NCBI GenBank assembly: GCA_910577275.1
Contig: CAJTMW010000020.1
Span: 1 to 64,000 of the forward strand
Length of the DNA stretch: 64,000 nucleotides
From: an uncultured Lachnospiraceae bacterium
GTDB taxonomy: Bacteria; Bacillota; Clostridia; Lachnospirales; Lachnospiraceae
Direction: 5' to 3'
Shown here: positions 8,512 to 16,178 of the stretch, one piece after another
How the letters are laid out: each line of letters opens with the position of its first letter
Position numbering within the stretch: position 1 is the first letter of the stretch
Position numbers and translations under genes: made by a program
Notes under the pieces: model-generated
Databases searched by the model: none
What the model was told of the DNA's origin: nothing
The model's input: only the letters and a program-made list of their open reading frames with translations

Positions 8512-10089
8512 TTATCTTGCCTGTTCGGGCTGTTCCTGTTTTTCATTTTGGGCTGGCTGTTTGTCCATATGAGCTGTGTCTGTCTTGACTGCTTTATTCT
8601 TTGTTTCCGGATTTTCTATTTCCGGAAATTTCTCTTTTTCTACACCACCCCCTTTCCGTGGATTTTCTGTCTCCATTTCTTTTTCCGGAATATTTGCTTC
8701 TTTCGTATTTTGTTCCAGTATATCTGATGTTCTCATTACTTCCAGCTCTGGCACTTTCTTCCCAAGTACCTGCGTTCGGCTCTCCCCATAGAGAACACTG
8801 TCTATCAGGTTTCCCTCTTTCTTAAGTTCCTTTTTTCTTTTTGCGGCTGATGCAAGCTGATTTTGTACTGTCTCCTTTATCTCCAAAAGCTGCCCGACCG
8901 TATAGCCCTTTTCAGCCAGGGCTTCCACTGCTCCCTTCCACTTTTCATAATAAGGCGCATAAAAAATGCTCCCCTCTTTATAATAGGAAGCACGGGTCTC
9001 ATTTTCTTCAATTGTTTTAAGCAACGCAAGGGCTGGTTTATGCGGATACCGCCATTTATAAATCTGGTGTCTTTCCTCATCTAAATTTTCTATTCGTGTA
9101 TCAAGAGCGTCTCTCCGCTCCTTTAAATCATCTGCGGAACGGACGTTGTGTCTGCAAAGATACAGGTATTGTGACTGCAATTTTTCAAACCTTGCCGCCT
9201 CCTCTTTGTACCGCCACATCTGGCTGTAGGGCTTCCGCTTAAGCTGGCCGGTGCGGTACATCTTTGCAAAAAATGCTTTCTGGTACTGTGTCGGAGGAAT
9301 GTACTTTCTGTAATTCTTCCTGCACCTGACAATCCTTGGGGTACGGTTTTCTGTCCTGCCCGCTTCATACCGTAAACCTTTTTCTATCTGGCTCTCTATG
9401 GATTCCTTTGCATAATAAGCTGAAATATCTGTCAGCCGGATAAACCTTTTTTCTCCCATAGGCTTTATATAGGTCTCCCCGGATTGCCGCCTTATCTCAT
9501 ACCCTTTCAGCTCGATTAATTTCAGAAAGTTTTCATAACTGTTTGCAAAAGAAATGGAATCCTCCACATCCAGCCTGATCTGGCGATTCCATTTAAAAAT
9601 TCCCTGTTTTGTTTTATCCCATTTCTTTAACGGTTTTTCTTCTGTTCCTACCTCAATATCCTGTACGGAAAGGCCGTACTCCTTGCAGAGTTCATTTACA
9701 ATGGGCTGGATTTTCTTCGCCCAATCCCCTTTTTCGTAGCGGTACTTTTTTCCGGTGCGCCATGAAACGCTGTTGAAAAGGATATGGGAATGTACGTGCT
9801 GTGTATTATCGTGGGTAGCATACAGACACTGGAAGTCATCCCCAAAATATCTTTCCACAAACTTCTGTGTAATCTCCATGGCTGTTTCCGGCCTTACTTC
9901 CTGCTTTTTGAAGGATATGATAAAGTGGTAGCCTTGGCGTTTATCTGTTTTTCCGTATTTCCGCTTTGTAGCAAGCATTTCCTGCAAAGCGGTGTCTATG
10001 CCGCAGTTATGGCTCCCCACCAGTGCGCCGTCCTGCGTCTTCTCTCCGTCCGTGATGTAGGAAACGGCATTTGCAAGGTGCATTGCCAT
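8512..10089 (-). CDS. MOBP-type relaxase, probable loss of its normal start
   Basis: A relaxase that would nick oriT and lead the strand into the recipient. The N-terminal domain has a YITDGEKT segment, the GYHFIISFKKQEV strand and the metal-binding histidine motif HDNTQHVHSHILFN near residue 95; residues 260-400 are basic and helical, and the C-terminus is low in complexity. The first ATG is 10089, but 16 codons upstream the frame reads ATA-GCG-ATA-ACA-AAA at 10137, preceded by GGGAGG at ideal spacing. That matches the MAITKI beginning expected for this family, with ATA in place of ATG. The enzyme may therefore lack its first residues or be poorly translated. mobC normally lies just upstream; here a 2.9-kb cargo block separates them. 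Confidence 0.85.
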   Translation of the reverse strand: MAMHLANAVSYITDGEKTQDGALVGSHNCGIDTALQEMLATKRKYGKTDKRQGYHFIISFKKQEVRPETAMEITQKFVERYFGDDFQCLYATHDNTQHVHSHILFNSVSWRTGKKYRYEKGDWAKKIQPIVNELCKEYGLSVQDIEVGTEEKPLKKWDKTKQGIFKWNRQIRLDVEDSISFANSYENFLKLIELKGYEIRRQSGETYIKPMGEKRFIRLTDISAYYAKESIESQIEKGLRYEAGRTENRTPRIVRCRKNYRKYIPPTQYQKAFFAKMYRTGQLKRKPYSQMWRYKEEAARFEKLQSQYLYLCRHNVRSADDLKERRDALDTRIENLDEERHQIYKWRYPHKPALALLKTIEENETRASYYKEGSIFYAPYYEKWKGAVEALAEKGYTVGQLLEIKETVQNQLASAAKRKKELKKEGNLIDSVLYGESRTQVLGKKVPELEVMRTSDILEQNTKEANIPEKEMETENPRKGGGVEKEKFPEIENPETKNKAVKTDTAHMDKQPAQNEKQEQPEQAR

Positions 10090-10168
10090 GTAACGTTTTC
10101 CTGTCTGGTGAATGCAGGATATTTTTGTTATCGCTATAAGATAACCTCCCGTTCTTATTCTTTACTGC

Positions 10169-10702
10169 TTATTTGATTATATACGCCGCAACAATCTCAC
10201 CAATATACGCCGTGTGGGCATCCCGGTTAGCCATAGGGTATGTTCCGTCAACGTCCTGCGGGTACATCTTTTCCCTTATATCATCCGGGATGCTTTCAAG
10301 CTCCTGTCTCTGGGAATATAAAACTTTGCATTCAAGCGTCAGAGGATATTCTTTAATTCCCGGTACGCTTATTTTCTCCGGATTCTCCAGTGTCAGGTGC
10401 GCTTCCACTGCTTTATCAATATCCCTCCCGGATTGCATACCGCATACTTTCGCTATGAAAGGGATGGGCTGCTCTAACGGAACACTGATTGTAAATTCTT
10501 TTGCTGCATCAATCTGTGCCTTGGTATAACGGTGTTCCCGCACATATACCGTAAATGCAGGCTTCCCCCACACCGTTCCTAGTGCGCCCCACCCTATCAC
10601 CATGCTGTTAAATTTGGTGTTTTTGGTATTGAGCAGAATCCCCTTCGGCAGTGCTTCCGTAATCATCTGTGCGTATTCTGTAACGTTAATCCTTTCTTTC
10701 AT
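10169..10702 (-). CDS. Flavin reductase-like (FMN-binding) protein
   Basis: A 177-residue protein of the flavin reductase-like family, small FMN-binding split-barrel enzymes that often reduce flavin with NAD(P)H or act as FMN oxidoreductases. Typical parts are LPKGILLNTK near the N-terminus, NSMVIGWGALGTVWGKPAF, the YVREHRYT strand and the FTISVPL segment. The start has a GGAGGAAA site. It is the last gene of a minus-strand cargo block that lies between mobC and the relaxase gene, together with a second flavoprotein and a ferredoxin-flavodoxin protein, which points to a redox or detoxification role. Confidence 0.8.
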   Translation of the reverse strand: MKERINVTEYAQMITEALPKGILLNTKNTKFNSMVIGWGALGTVWGKPAFTVYVREHRYTKAQIDAAKEFTISVPLEQPIPFIAKVCGMQSGRDIDKAVEAHLTLENPEKISVPGIKEYPLTLECKVLYSQRQELESIPDDIREKMYPQDVDGTYPMANRDAHTAYIGEIVAAYIIK

Positions 10703-10750
10703 GCTGTTTCCTCCAATTTCATTTTATAACTGCAATAAAAAGTTCCCGGA

Positions 10751-11347
10751 CTATGTTTTCTCATGCCCCTGATAAATCCTCTTTCCAAACTCATACGCCT
10801 GTTTTAGATAATCAGTCTTCTCAATCTGCGGCCTGCCGTTAGTATCTCCACAGCCTCCGGCAAGGAGCATCCCTTTATCGTGGAATCCTATGTAATTGAC
10901 CAATGCAAACTGATAATAAGAGACCGCCTGCTCAAACGTCCAGAAAAAATTATCGGCGGAAGTCATCAGAAGGGCGCAGTCCTTTACCGGATAGCTCTCA
11001 TACCTGCCGAGGGGCGGGTTTGGGTCTTCTTCTGCGATACAGTAAAACCGCTCGATAAAAGCCTTGATTTTTGACGAAACTGTCCAGAAATACAGTGGTG
11101 ATGCAAAAACGATACAATCCGCATTTTTTATTTTTGGAACGATTTCATTGAATGAATCCTTCTGGATGCATGGCTTCCCATACCGACAGGCGTTACAGCC
11201 AAGGCATCCTTTCACCTCATTTTTTAAGAGAGAAATCAGCTCTGTCTTATGCCCCACCTCTTCGGCTCCTTTGATAAAATGTTCCACAAGCTGGGCGGTA
11301 TTCCCTTTCGGCCTTCCGCCGCCCTGTATGATCAGTATATTTTTCAT
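10751..11347 (-). CDS. NAD(P)H-dependent FMN oxidoreductase, flavodoxin fold
   Basis: A 198-residue flavodoxin-fold protein. The N-terminal IQGGGRPKGNTAQLVE is the FMN phosphate loop of the family, followed by GCLGCNACRYGKPCIQKD, a Cys-rich segment seen in iron-sulfur flavoproteins and multimeric flavodoxin WrbA-like proteins, and ASPLYFWTVSSKIKAFIER, the second FMN-binding region. It probably uses NAD(P)H to reduce a small molecule. It precedes the flavin reductase-like gene with a 48-base gap in the same cargo block. Confidence 0.85.
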   Translation of the reverse strand: MKNILIIQGGGRPKGNTAQLVEHFIKGAEEVGHKTELISLLKNEVKGCLGCNACRYGKPCIQKDSFNEIVPKIKNADCIVFASPLYFWTVSSKIKAFIERFYCIAEEDPNPPLGRYESYPVKDCALLMTSADNFFWTFEQAVSYYQFALVNYIGFHDKGMLLAGGCGDTNGRPQIEKTDYLKQAYEFGKRIYQGHEKT

Positions 11348-11404
11348 GGGCTCTGTCTCCTTACATTTATTTGTGCCGACACCGTTTCTTTTTTAGATAC
11401 TATT

Positions 11405-11656
11405 CTAAAACTCCCTCAATACAAGTTCCGTAATTCCCTGATTATCCCCCATGGTAATCCTTTTTACTTTGGGCTCCCTGCCGTAGCTGAACTCATCCCA
11501 TATGCCATCCCGGATTCTTGTGCCGCCATGGAAGCCATGGATGATACGGATTCGGTATACACTTGGTTTCGCATTATTTAAATGCTTCCTTATTTCCACA
11601 ATCGCCGATTCAACATTCTTTCCATGGACATCAATTTCAATAATCCCATTCATCAT
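11405..11656 (-). CDS. Smr-domain (MutS2 C-terminal-like) protein
   Basis: A stand-alone Smr domain of about 83 residues. The diagnostic IEIDVHGKN (LDLHG-type) motif is near the start and the RIIHGFHGGTRIRD (HGxGxG-type) motif is near the middle. Smr domains are nucleases or nucleic-acid binders. The ATG at 11656 (with a second ATG three bases on) is preferred on domain grounds; a GTG at 11704 would add 16 residues and overlap the end of the EFR1 gene. Its role among redox genes is unclear. Confidence 0.7.
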   Translation of the reverse strand: MMNGIIEIDVHGKNVESAIVEIRKHLNNAKPSVYRIRIIHGFHGGTRIRDGIWDEFSYGREPKVKRITMGDNQGITELVLREF

Positions 11657-11691
11657 ATTTGCGGTTCTTCTTTCTCTGATATTTACATTGT

Positions 11692-12438
11692 TTACAGCGG
11701 ACACTGGTATCTTGGTTTGCCTTTACTTCTATTTCCGTATTCAATAGCTTCTTTTGGGCATTTGCAGATACAGGCCATGCAGTGGGTACACTGATCGCCC
11801 CAGGCAGGCTTGCCATCTTTTAAGCTTACGTTATTTAAAGGGCAGACCTCCGTACATTTACCGCATCCGATACATGCATCCGTGACATAAAATTTTTTTG
11901 CGCTTACAATCAGAGGATAAAATAGAGTATTTATTACCCCACTGCTGGCCTTTGCAAAAGCACTGACTTTTTTCTCTGGTATCGTACCATTATGCTTTAT
12001 GACATCAGCAGTATTTTTTATAACAACGTCAGCATTTTTAATGATTTTAACGGCTTGTTTTCTTTCAGGGGCGTTGAACACTGCAATATAATTCTCCGGC
12101 ATAACAACTTCGGCACAGCCCATATAAGTAAATTTCTTCTGTTCACAAAGCTGCTTCAAATATTTAGGCGTGTTTCCCATGCTGTCTCCGCAGGTTGTTA
12201 TAAAATAAGTACATTTACTTCCTGTAAATGAAGTCCGCAGGATAAAATCCCTGAGAATCCTTGGCATCTGCCACGCATAAGTGGGATAAACAAATATAAA
12301 AGGTCTGTTTGAATGTATCTCTGAATAATCATGCTTCCTAATCTTATCAAACAGGTTGATAACTTCATCTTCTGTCTGTTCCCCGATTTTCTTTGCTACA
12401 TATTCACTGTTTCCTGTTCCCGTATAATACAATATCAA
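11692..12438 (-). CDS. EFR1-type flavodoxin / ferredoxin protein
   Basis: A 248-residue EFR1 family protein: an N-terminal flavodoxin-like domain (YYTGTGNSEYVAKKI binds FMN phosphate) joined to a C-terminal 2x[4Fe-4S] ferredoxin domain with CIGCGKCTEVCP and CTHCMACICKCP. Such proteins shuttle electrons in anaerobes, though exact partners are seldom known. The start is a TTG at 12438 with a strong AGGAGG site; no in-frame ATG lies near. It is the second gene of the cargo block, after a GNAT acetyltransferase. Confidence 0.85.
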   Translation of the reverse strand: MILYYTGTGNSEYVAKKIGEQTEDEVINLFDKIRKHDYSEIHSNRPFIFVYPTYAWQMPRILRDFILRTSFTGSKCTYFITTCGDSMGNTPKYLKQLCEQKKFTYMGCAEVVMPENYIAVFNAPERKQAVKIIKNADVVIKNTADVIKHNGTIPEKKVSAFAKASSGVINTLFYPLIVSAKKFYVTDACIGCGKCTEVCPLNNVSLKDGKPAWGDQCTHCMACICKCPKEAIEYGNRSKGKPRYQCPL

Positions 12439-12525
12439 AATATCCGCCTCCTGACTTGCTATCCATGGACTGGCTCTCTTTATTTCTGCAGGCTATTTCC
12501 TTATAACCTTTTCACCAGAACCTGC

Positions 12526-12945
12526 TCAAATATACTTCCGCATCCATATGTGCGGGCATCCCTCGTCATCCTCTATAGAGCCAAATTCTGTATAGCCTAA
12601 TTTCGCATAAAAGGCAGATGCCCTGCATTGGGCATGTAATGCTATGCATTTTCCGCCCTTCTCACTCACATACTGTTCTGCCTCCCCGACAACAACAGAG
12701 CCTATGATTTTGCCACGGTATTCTTTGACCACTGCCAGCCTTCCAAGTATGTAGGAATCCTTTTCCGCATCCCAAAATACACGGCAGGTTGCAATTGGCA
12801 CCTTACCCTTATCAAATAATACTATATGTGCAGAAATATTATCCTTCTCGTCAAATTCATTTTGGAATCCCTGTTCCTCCTCGAACACCCGCTTCCTGAT
12901 TTTTCTTGCATAATCCGGAATGCTCTTATATACTACCACTTCCAT
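12526..12945 (-). CDS. GNAT family N-acetyltransferase (ElaA-like)
   Basis: A 139-residue GNAT acetyltransferase, which would transfer an acetyl group from acetyl-CoA to an amine. The RKRVFEEEQGFQNEFDEKD segment is typical of the ElaA/YjcF-like subgroup, LGRLAVVKEYRGKIIGS holds the acetyl-CoA pyrophosphate loop, and ASAFYAKLGYTEFG is the C-terminal motif. The ATG at 12945 has a GGAGGG site; a longer frame from 12975 has none. It is the first gene of the cargo block and follows a good promoter at 12,984-13,013. The substrate is unknown. Confidence 0.8.
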   Translation of the reverse strand: MEVVVYKSIPDYARKIRKRVFEEEQGFQNEFDEKDNISAHIVLFDKGKVPIATCRVFWDAEKDSYILGRLAVVKEYRGKIIGSVVVGEAEQYVSEKGGKCIALHAQCRASAFYAKLGYTEFGSIEDDEGCPHIWMRKYI

Positions 12946-12983
12946 TATAGGTTTACCCTCCAGGCCGCAAATCATTTTCCTAA

Positions 12984-13013
12984 ATTATACCATACAGATA
13001 CAGGCTACTCCAA
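12984..13013 (-). promoter_or_regulatory. Sigma-A type promoter of the ICE cargo block
   Basis: On the minus strand a TTGGAG box (13008-13013) and a perfect TATAAT box (12984-12989) are 18 bases apart, upstream of the GNAT gene and downstream of the mobC stop. It would let the cargo genes be expressed without the transfer operon, and may also read into the relaxase gene. Confidence 0.6.
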
Positions 13014-13030
13014 AACAAATTTACTTTTGT

Positions 13031-13375
13031 CTAATCTGCTGTCATTCCTGTGATCATAGTTTTTTGCAAAAGTACTATCTCTTCCAGATATTCTTTTAAT
13101 TGGTTCTTATCCTCTTCTTTGTATAAATAAGAATTATTGTTTTTCACGATCTGGTTCACATTCAGGCCGATTTTATTTATCTCATTACGCAGACGCATTA
13201 TTTCAAGTTCTAATTCTCTGCTCCTTGGATTCTCCGACTGATTCAGGAGCAGATAACGGATATATTCCGATTCATTCATATTTTCCGCTTTGGAGTGTTC
13301 TGCTAACAGCTTTGCTGTCTCTTCCGTCAGTTTGAAATGCTTCCGTATCACGTTTTCGCCTTTCGGTCTTGCCAT
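13031..13375 (-). CDS. MobC-like relaxosome accessory protein
   Basis: A 114-residue plasmid mobilisation protein of the MobC/relaxosome type. It begins with MARPKGENVIRKHFKLTEE, a ribbon-helix-helix-like DNA-binding start, then MNESEYIRYLLL, and a helical tail with LRNEINKIGLNVNQIVKNNN, the hallmark of this family. MobC helps the relaxase open and nick oriT. The start at 13375 has AAAGGAG seven bases before it; a longer frame to 13492 would run through the oriT-like palindromes and is rejected. In related elements the next gene is the relaxase, here 2.9 kb away. Confidence 0.85.
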   Translation of the reverse strand: MARPKGENVIRKHFKLTEETAKLLAEHSKAENMNESEYIRYLLLNQSENPRSRELELEIMRLRNEINKIGLNVNQIVKNNNSYLYKEEDKNQLKEYLEEIVLLQKTMITGMTAD

Positions 13376-13402
13376 CCGGTTCTCCTTTCCTTTGGGAGAG
13401 AG

Positions 13403-13474
13403 GGCGTTCCATGGAACGCCGCAAGATACGCATTTCGTGGGCACGAAATGCAAATCTTGTCGGGGAGTACCCCG
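13403..13474 (-). other. Candidate origin of transfer (oriT)
   Basis: Three palindromes stand in a row directly upstream of mobC: a perfect 18-bp palindrome (13403-13420), a long inverted repeat with arms GCATTTCGTG and CACGAAATGC (13430-13451) extended by CAAGAT/ATCTTG (13422-13459), and CGGGG/CCCCG around AGTA (13461-13474). Such a cluster beside mobC is the usual form of a MOBP oriT. The first palindrome is close to the mobC ribosome binding site and could also be its operator. The nick site is not known. Confidence 0.6.
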
Positions 13475-13507
13475 AACCCCCTCATAATCCACTAATTTTA
13501 TGGCAAT

Positions 13508-13705
13508 AGCGCCAAATCTGCTGAATCTGACGCCAATTCACCATCCCGTAGCGCCAATCCGGTTATATTTTACACCAATTAATTTTCTCTGACGCCAATC
13601 TGAAATATATTTACGCCAGTGAAATTCACCCATTTTTTTGTTACGCCAGTCTGATGTCAGATTTCCTTTCCGTTACGCCAAATCATCTGATTTTTACGCC
13701 AACCG
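13508..13705. repeat. Iteron array, nine ACGCCA-type repeats with 21-bp period
   Basis: The core CGCCA (once CACCA) begins at 13510, 13531, 13552, 13573, 13593, 13614, 13644, 13676 and 13697. Spacing is 20-21 bases for most, with two gaps of 30 and 32. The shared form is close to TNACGCCAATC. A period of two helical turns in direct orientation is typical of iterons bound by a replication initiator. The array lies in AT-rich DNA between mobC and the rep-like genes, so it may be a replication origin or a copy-control site of the ICE. Confidence 0.7.
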
Positions 13706-13803
13706 GAACAGAATTTCTCATTTTTGACTGCATTCTGACGCTTTTCTATCTTTTCTCCCTTCCCCAATACTCCGCTCCCGGCGAGTGTACCGGGAAGTGC
13801 GTA

Positions 13804-13846
13804 CGGTGTCAAGTATTTTAGTCCTGGACGAAAATACTTGACACCG
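13804..13846. repeat. Perfect 16-bp inverted repeat near the iterons
   Basis: The arms CGGTGTCAAGTATTTT (13804-13819) and AAAATACTTGACACCG (13831-13846) pair perfectly around an 11-base loop that itself holds GTCC/GGAC. No T-run follows on either strand. It lies in the non-coding stretch between the iterons and the gene at 13,922, and may be part of a replication or transfer origin, or the binding site of a regulator. Confidence 0.7.
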
Positions 13847-13921
13847 CCCACCCTCCCCGGTTCCGGGCAGCCAAGCGGAAGTATTTGGGGGTGTCGGCTA
13901 ACCGCCGCACTTCCCACAAGC

Positions 13922-15118
13922 CTACCTTCCCATGGCTTCCAGATAATGAGGGCTTCGGTCAGCCACTGAAATCACTTTCCTCTCTGGAAAACGGTACAGC
14001 CTGGATAATTCCTTCCTTTCTTCCGGTGATATAAATTCCGGCAATTCCCTATTTCCTGTCTCGCCTTTCAACAGGTGGGAAAGGTGATTCCTGTCTATCG
14101 CTTCCAGAAAACAGGATAGTTTGCTGTCTATGGTTCGAAAGACCTCCGCATCTTTTTCTGTCTCTGCCCCCAATGCTTTTGCCTTTGCTTCCTGTTTCAT
14201 GGCAACGAGTAGTTCCCTGGAACAATATACAGGCTTTTCATTAACGAGGATATCCAACATTTTATCCCAATCCTTTTTCATCAAATATAATGGATTTTTG
14301 TCTCCGGTCTGTGCATCATGGGCGTAGCTGATATCTCCTTGCTTTCGCAGGGTATATCTGGGTAAATCAAATCTTTTTGCTTTTGCCGCCAGCTCCGGGG
14401 ATATCCTTATGTAGCCCTCCTGTGCCATCTGCTCCTTGAATCGGGATATACGTTTTTCATCCGGCAATCCATTCTGGTATCCAGTTTTCCGGATTGCCAG
14501 CAATAGCCTCATATCCTCCATAAATGGTCTGAAAAATGCCAGCGGCTTTACTGGTAAGGTTCGCTCCCTTTTCCTTCGGGCTTCCCTGACTGCCGCTGAA
14601 AGGGAACGCTCATTTGCCGCTTCGTAGAAAGCGGAATAGACTTCCCTCCGCAGTGCCAGAAGGGTATCAGCTACACAAGCGTAGTGGATGGTGTTTACCC
14701 TCTCCCCGAAAGGACCTTTGATATATTTCTCCGTTTTCAGCGGGCCTTTATCTATTGTTCCATCCATATATTTTACAGTGATAGATTTTCCCTTTACCTG
14801 TTTCTCCTTAATCTCCATGGATAGCTTCCGGCTGTCCAGTACCGCTATATCTGCCTTACCGGATGCTTTTACATGGACCGCAAAGGATACAGGCATATCA
14901 GAAAAATAGCAGGCTGACCTTGCCAGAAGGTTCTCCATAGTGTCCTTTAAATAAATCTCCCGTTCTTTCAGGCAGAATGCCCGTTCCGAATCCCAATGGA
15001 TTAGGTAATGCCCCTCTGTCTTTAATTGCTCAAAATCTGATGGCAGCTTTCCGTTTCCGCCCCTGAATGAATGCAGGAACACTGGTATGTCCACGTCATT
15101 CATCCTGTATTCTTCCAA
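13922..15118 (-). CDS. ICE protein of unknown function, next to the rep-like gene
   Basis: A 398-residue soluble protein without a domain I can name. It starts with DVDIPVFLHSFRGGNGKLP and contains a basic helical region around residues 180-215 (REARRKRERTLPVKPLAFF). The start is taken as TTG 15118 because GGGGAGG lies at the right distance; an in-frame ATG at 15103 is the alternative. It is downstream of the RepA-like gene in the same direction with a 45-base gap, so it is probably co-expressed with the replication or maintenance functions. Confidence 0.6.
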   Translation of the reverse strand: MEEYRMNDVDIPVFLHSFRGGNGKLPSDFEQLKTEGHYLIHWDSERAFCLKEREIYLKDTMENLLARSACYFSDMPVSFAVHVKASGKADIAVLDSRKLSMEIKEKQVKGKSITVKYMDGTIDKGPLKTEKYIKGPFGERVNTIHYACVADTLLALRREVYSAFYEAANERSLSAAVREARRKRERTLPVKPLAFFRPFMEDMRLLLAIRKTGYQNGLPDEKRISRFKEQMAQEGYIRISPELAAKAKRFDLPRYTLRKQGDISYAHDAQTGDKNPLYLMKKDWDKMLDILVNEKPVYCSRELLVAMKQEAKAKALGAETEKDAEVFRTIDSKLSCFLEAIDRNHLSHLLKGETGNRELPEFISPEERKELSRLYRFPERKVISVADRSPHYLEAMGR

Positions 15119-15163
15119 AGTTACCTCCCCTCTGCATATTTAGATTTTCATATGGCATCCGCT

Positions 15164-16048
15164 TTATGTGCCGTACAGATCATGGTTGACTTCCGCACGG
15201 TAATAACTGTCCATTGTGGCCGGAGCGTTGTACAACGCTGTCAGCAGATAGGCCTTGATATTTCCCACCTTCGTAGTGTTATTGTCAATACAGTCAAAGA
15301 CATACTCCACATGGCTGGAATTGATTTTTAAAAACCGGCTCCTGACTACCTCCCTGGGGAAATCGTCTCCCGCAATGCGGATGTAGGGGCGCTTTGACAG
15401 GACAACTTCCAGCATCAGTTCCACTGTTTCATCCATCCGCTGTTTCCCGTGCCGCTCCGCAAGGATGCCGTACTCGATATTCTCACAGATAATTTCACGG
15501 TATGCATCCACAAGTTCCGTCTTGTTCTCACCATCCATCCTATCTATCCCATCATGGCAGGCTTCCGCTTCATGCCCTGCCGGATAGATTGATTGATATG
15601 TATTTAATTTATCTGTATTTGATTCTTTAGTATTTAATTGTGCGGGGTTCCCCTGTCTTGGCTCCGCCTGTCTAAAGTTTACCTGTCTTGGATTTTCCCG
15701 TTTAGGTTTTTCCTGTTCAGGCAGTTCTTCCGGTTCTTTCTTTGCTTCCTGCTCTATCGGCCTTTCATGTATCGTGTACGTGATATCCCCTAGCCGCCCG
15801 TTTTCATAGCGGATGCGCTGTCTGGTGAGATAGCCGTGGCTCTCCAATTCCTTTAATGCGCTGGTGATGGAATCCACACCATCCTTACAGATACAGGCAA
15901 GCCCCTTCGTGGTATAATCCCAATCCTCCGGGAGCGAAAGCATCAGCGACAACAGCCCTTTTGCTTTCAGCGACAGTTCCACATCACGTAAATGGTAGTT
16001 GCTCATAACAGTGAAATCTCTGGTCTTCTCTATACGGAATACAGCCAT
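15164..16048 (-). CDS. RepA-like replication initiator (N-terminal winged helix, DUF6017 C-terminus)
   Basis: A 294-residue protein seen in Firmicute ICEs. The N-terminal part (DFTVMSNYHLRD, LSLKAKGLLSLMLSLPEDWD, then KELESHGYLTRQRIR) is the RepA_N/helix-turn-helix domain found in plasmid initiators. A variable Pro/Glu/Asn-rich linker follows (about 95-165). The C-terminal part matches the DUF6017 family: YREIICENIEYGIL, RPYIRIAGDDFPREVVRSRF and NNTTKVGNIKAYLLTALYNA. It lies 2.3 kb from the iteron array and near parM/parR, so it likely acts in ICE replication. The start is ATG 16048 with a GGAGAGGAG site. Confidence 0.8.
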   Translation of the reverse strand: MAVFRIEKTRDFTVMSNYHLRDVELSLKAKGLLSLMLSLPEDWDYTTKGLACICKDGVDSITSALKELESHGYLTRQRIRYENGRLGDITYTIHERPIEQEAKKEPEELPEQEKPKRENPRQVNFRQAEPRQGNPAQLNTKESNTDKLNTYQSIYPAGHEAEACHDGIDRMDGENKTELVDAYREIICENIEYGILAERHGKQRMDETVELMLEVVLSKRPYIRIAGDDFPREVVRSRFLKINSSHVEYVFDCIDNNTTKVGNIKAYLLTALYNAPATMDSYYRAEVNHDLYGT

Positions 16049-16083
16049 AATCAAAATCTCCTCTCCAAAACTGAATCATTTCA

Positions 16084-16109
16084 GAAGAACCGTCTGCAGG
16101 CGGGTCTTC
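16084..16109. promoter_or_regulatory. Imperfect 26-bp palindrome upstream of the rep-like gene
   Basis: The sequence is symmetrical about CTGCAG, with arms GAAGAACCG and CGGGTCTTC and two mismatched positions out of thirteen. It lies 36 bases before the rep-like start, so it is a candidate operator or leader hairpin. Confidence 0.35.
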
Positions 16110-16178
16110 AAGAGATGGCTTAGATTTTCTTGGGCGGCGTCCTCTGACGTCTTAGAAATTCTCCATCTCTTTTTCACG

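Noticed and set aside
13376..13492. A longer N-terminus for the MobC-like protein
   Set aside because: It would translate the oriT-like palindromes, while the ATG at 13375 has an ideal ribosome binding site and the family's normal start.
13508..13705. CRISPR array
   Set aside because: The repeated unit is only about 6-11 bases with a 21-base period, far too short for repeats and spacers; iterons fit.
13657..13917. An 86-codon minus-strand frame over the iterons and the 16-bp inverted repeat
   Set aside because: It has no ribosome binding site or recognisable product and is fully explained by repeats and palindromes.
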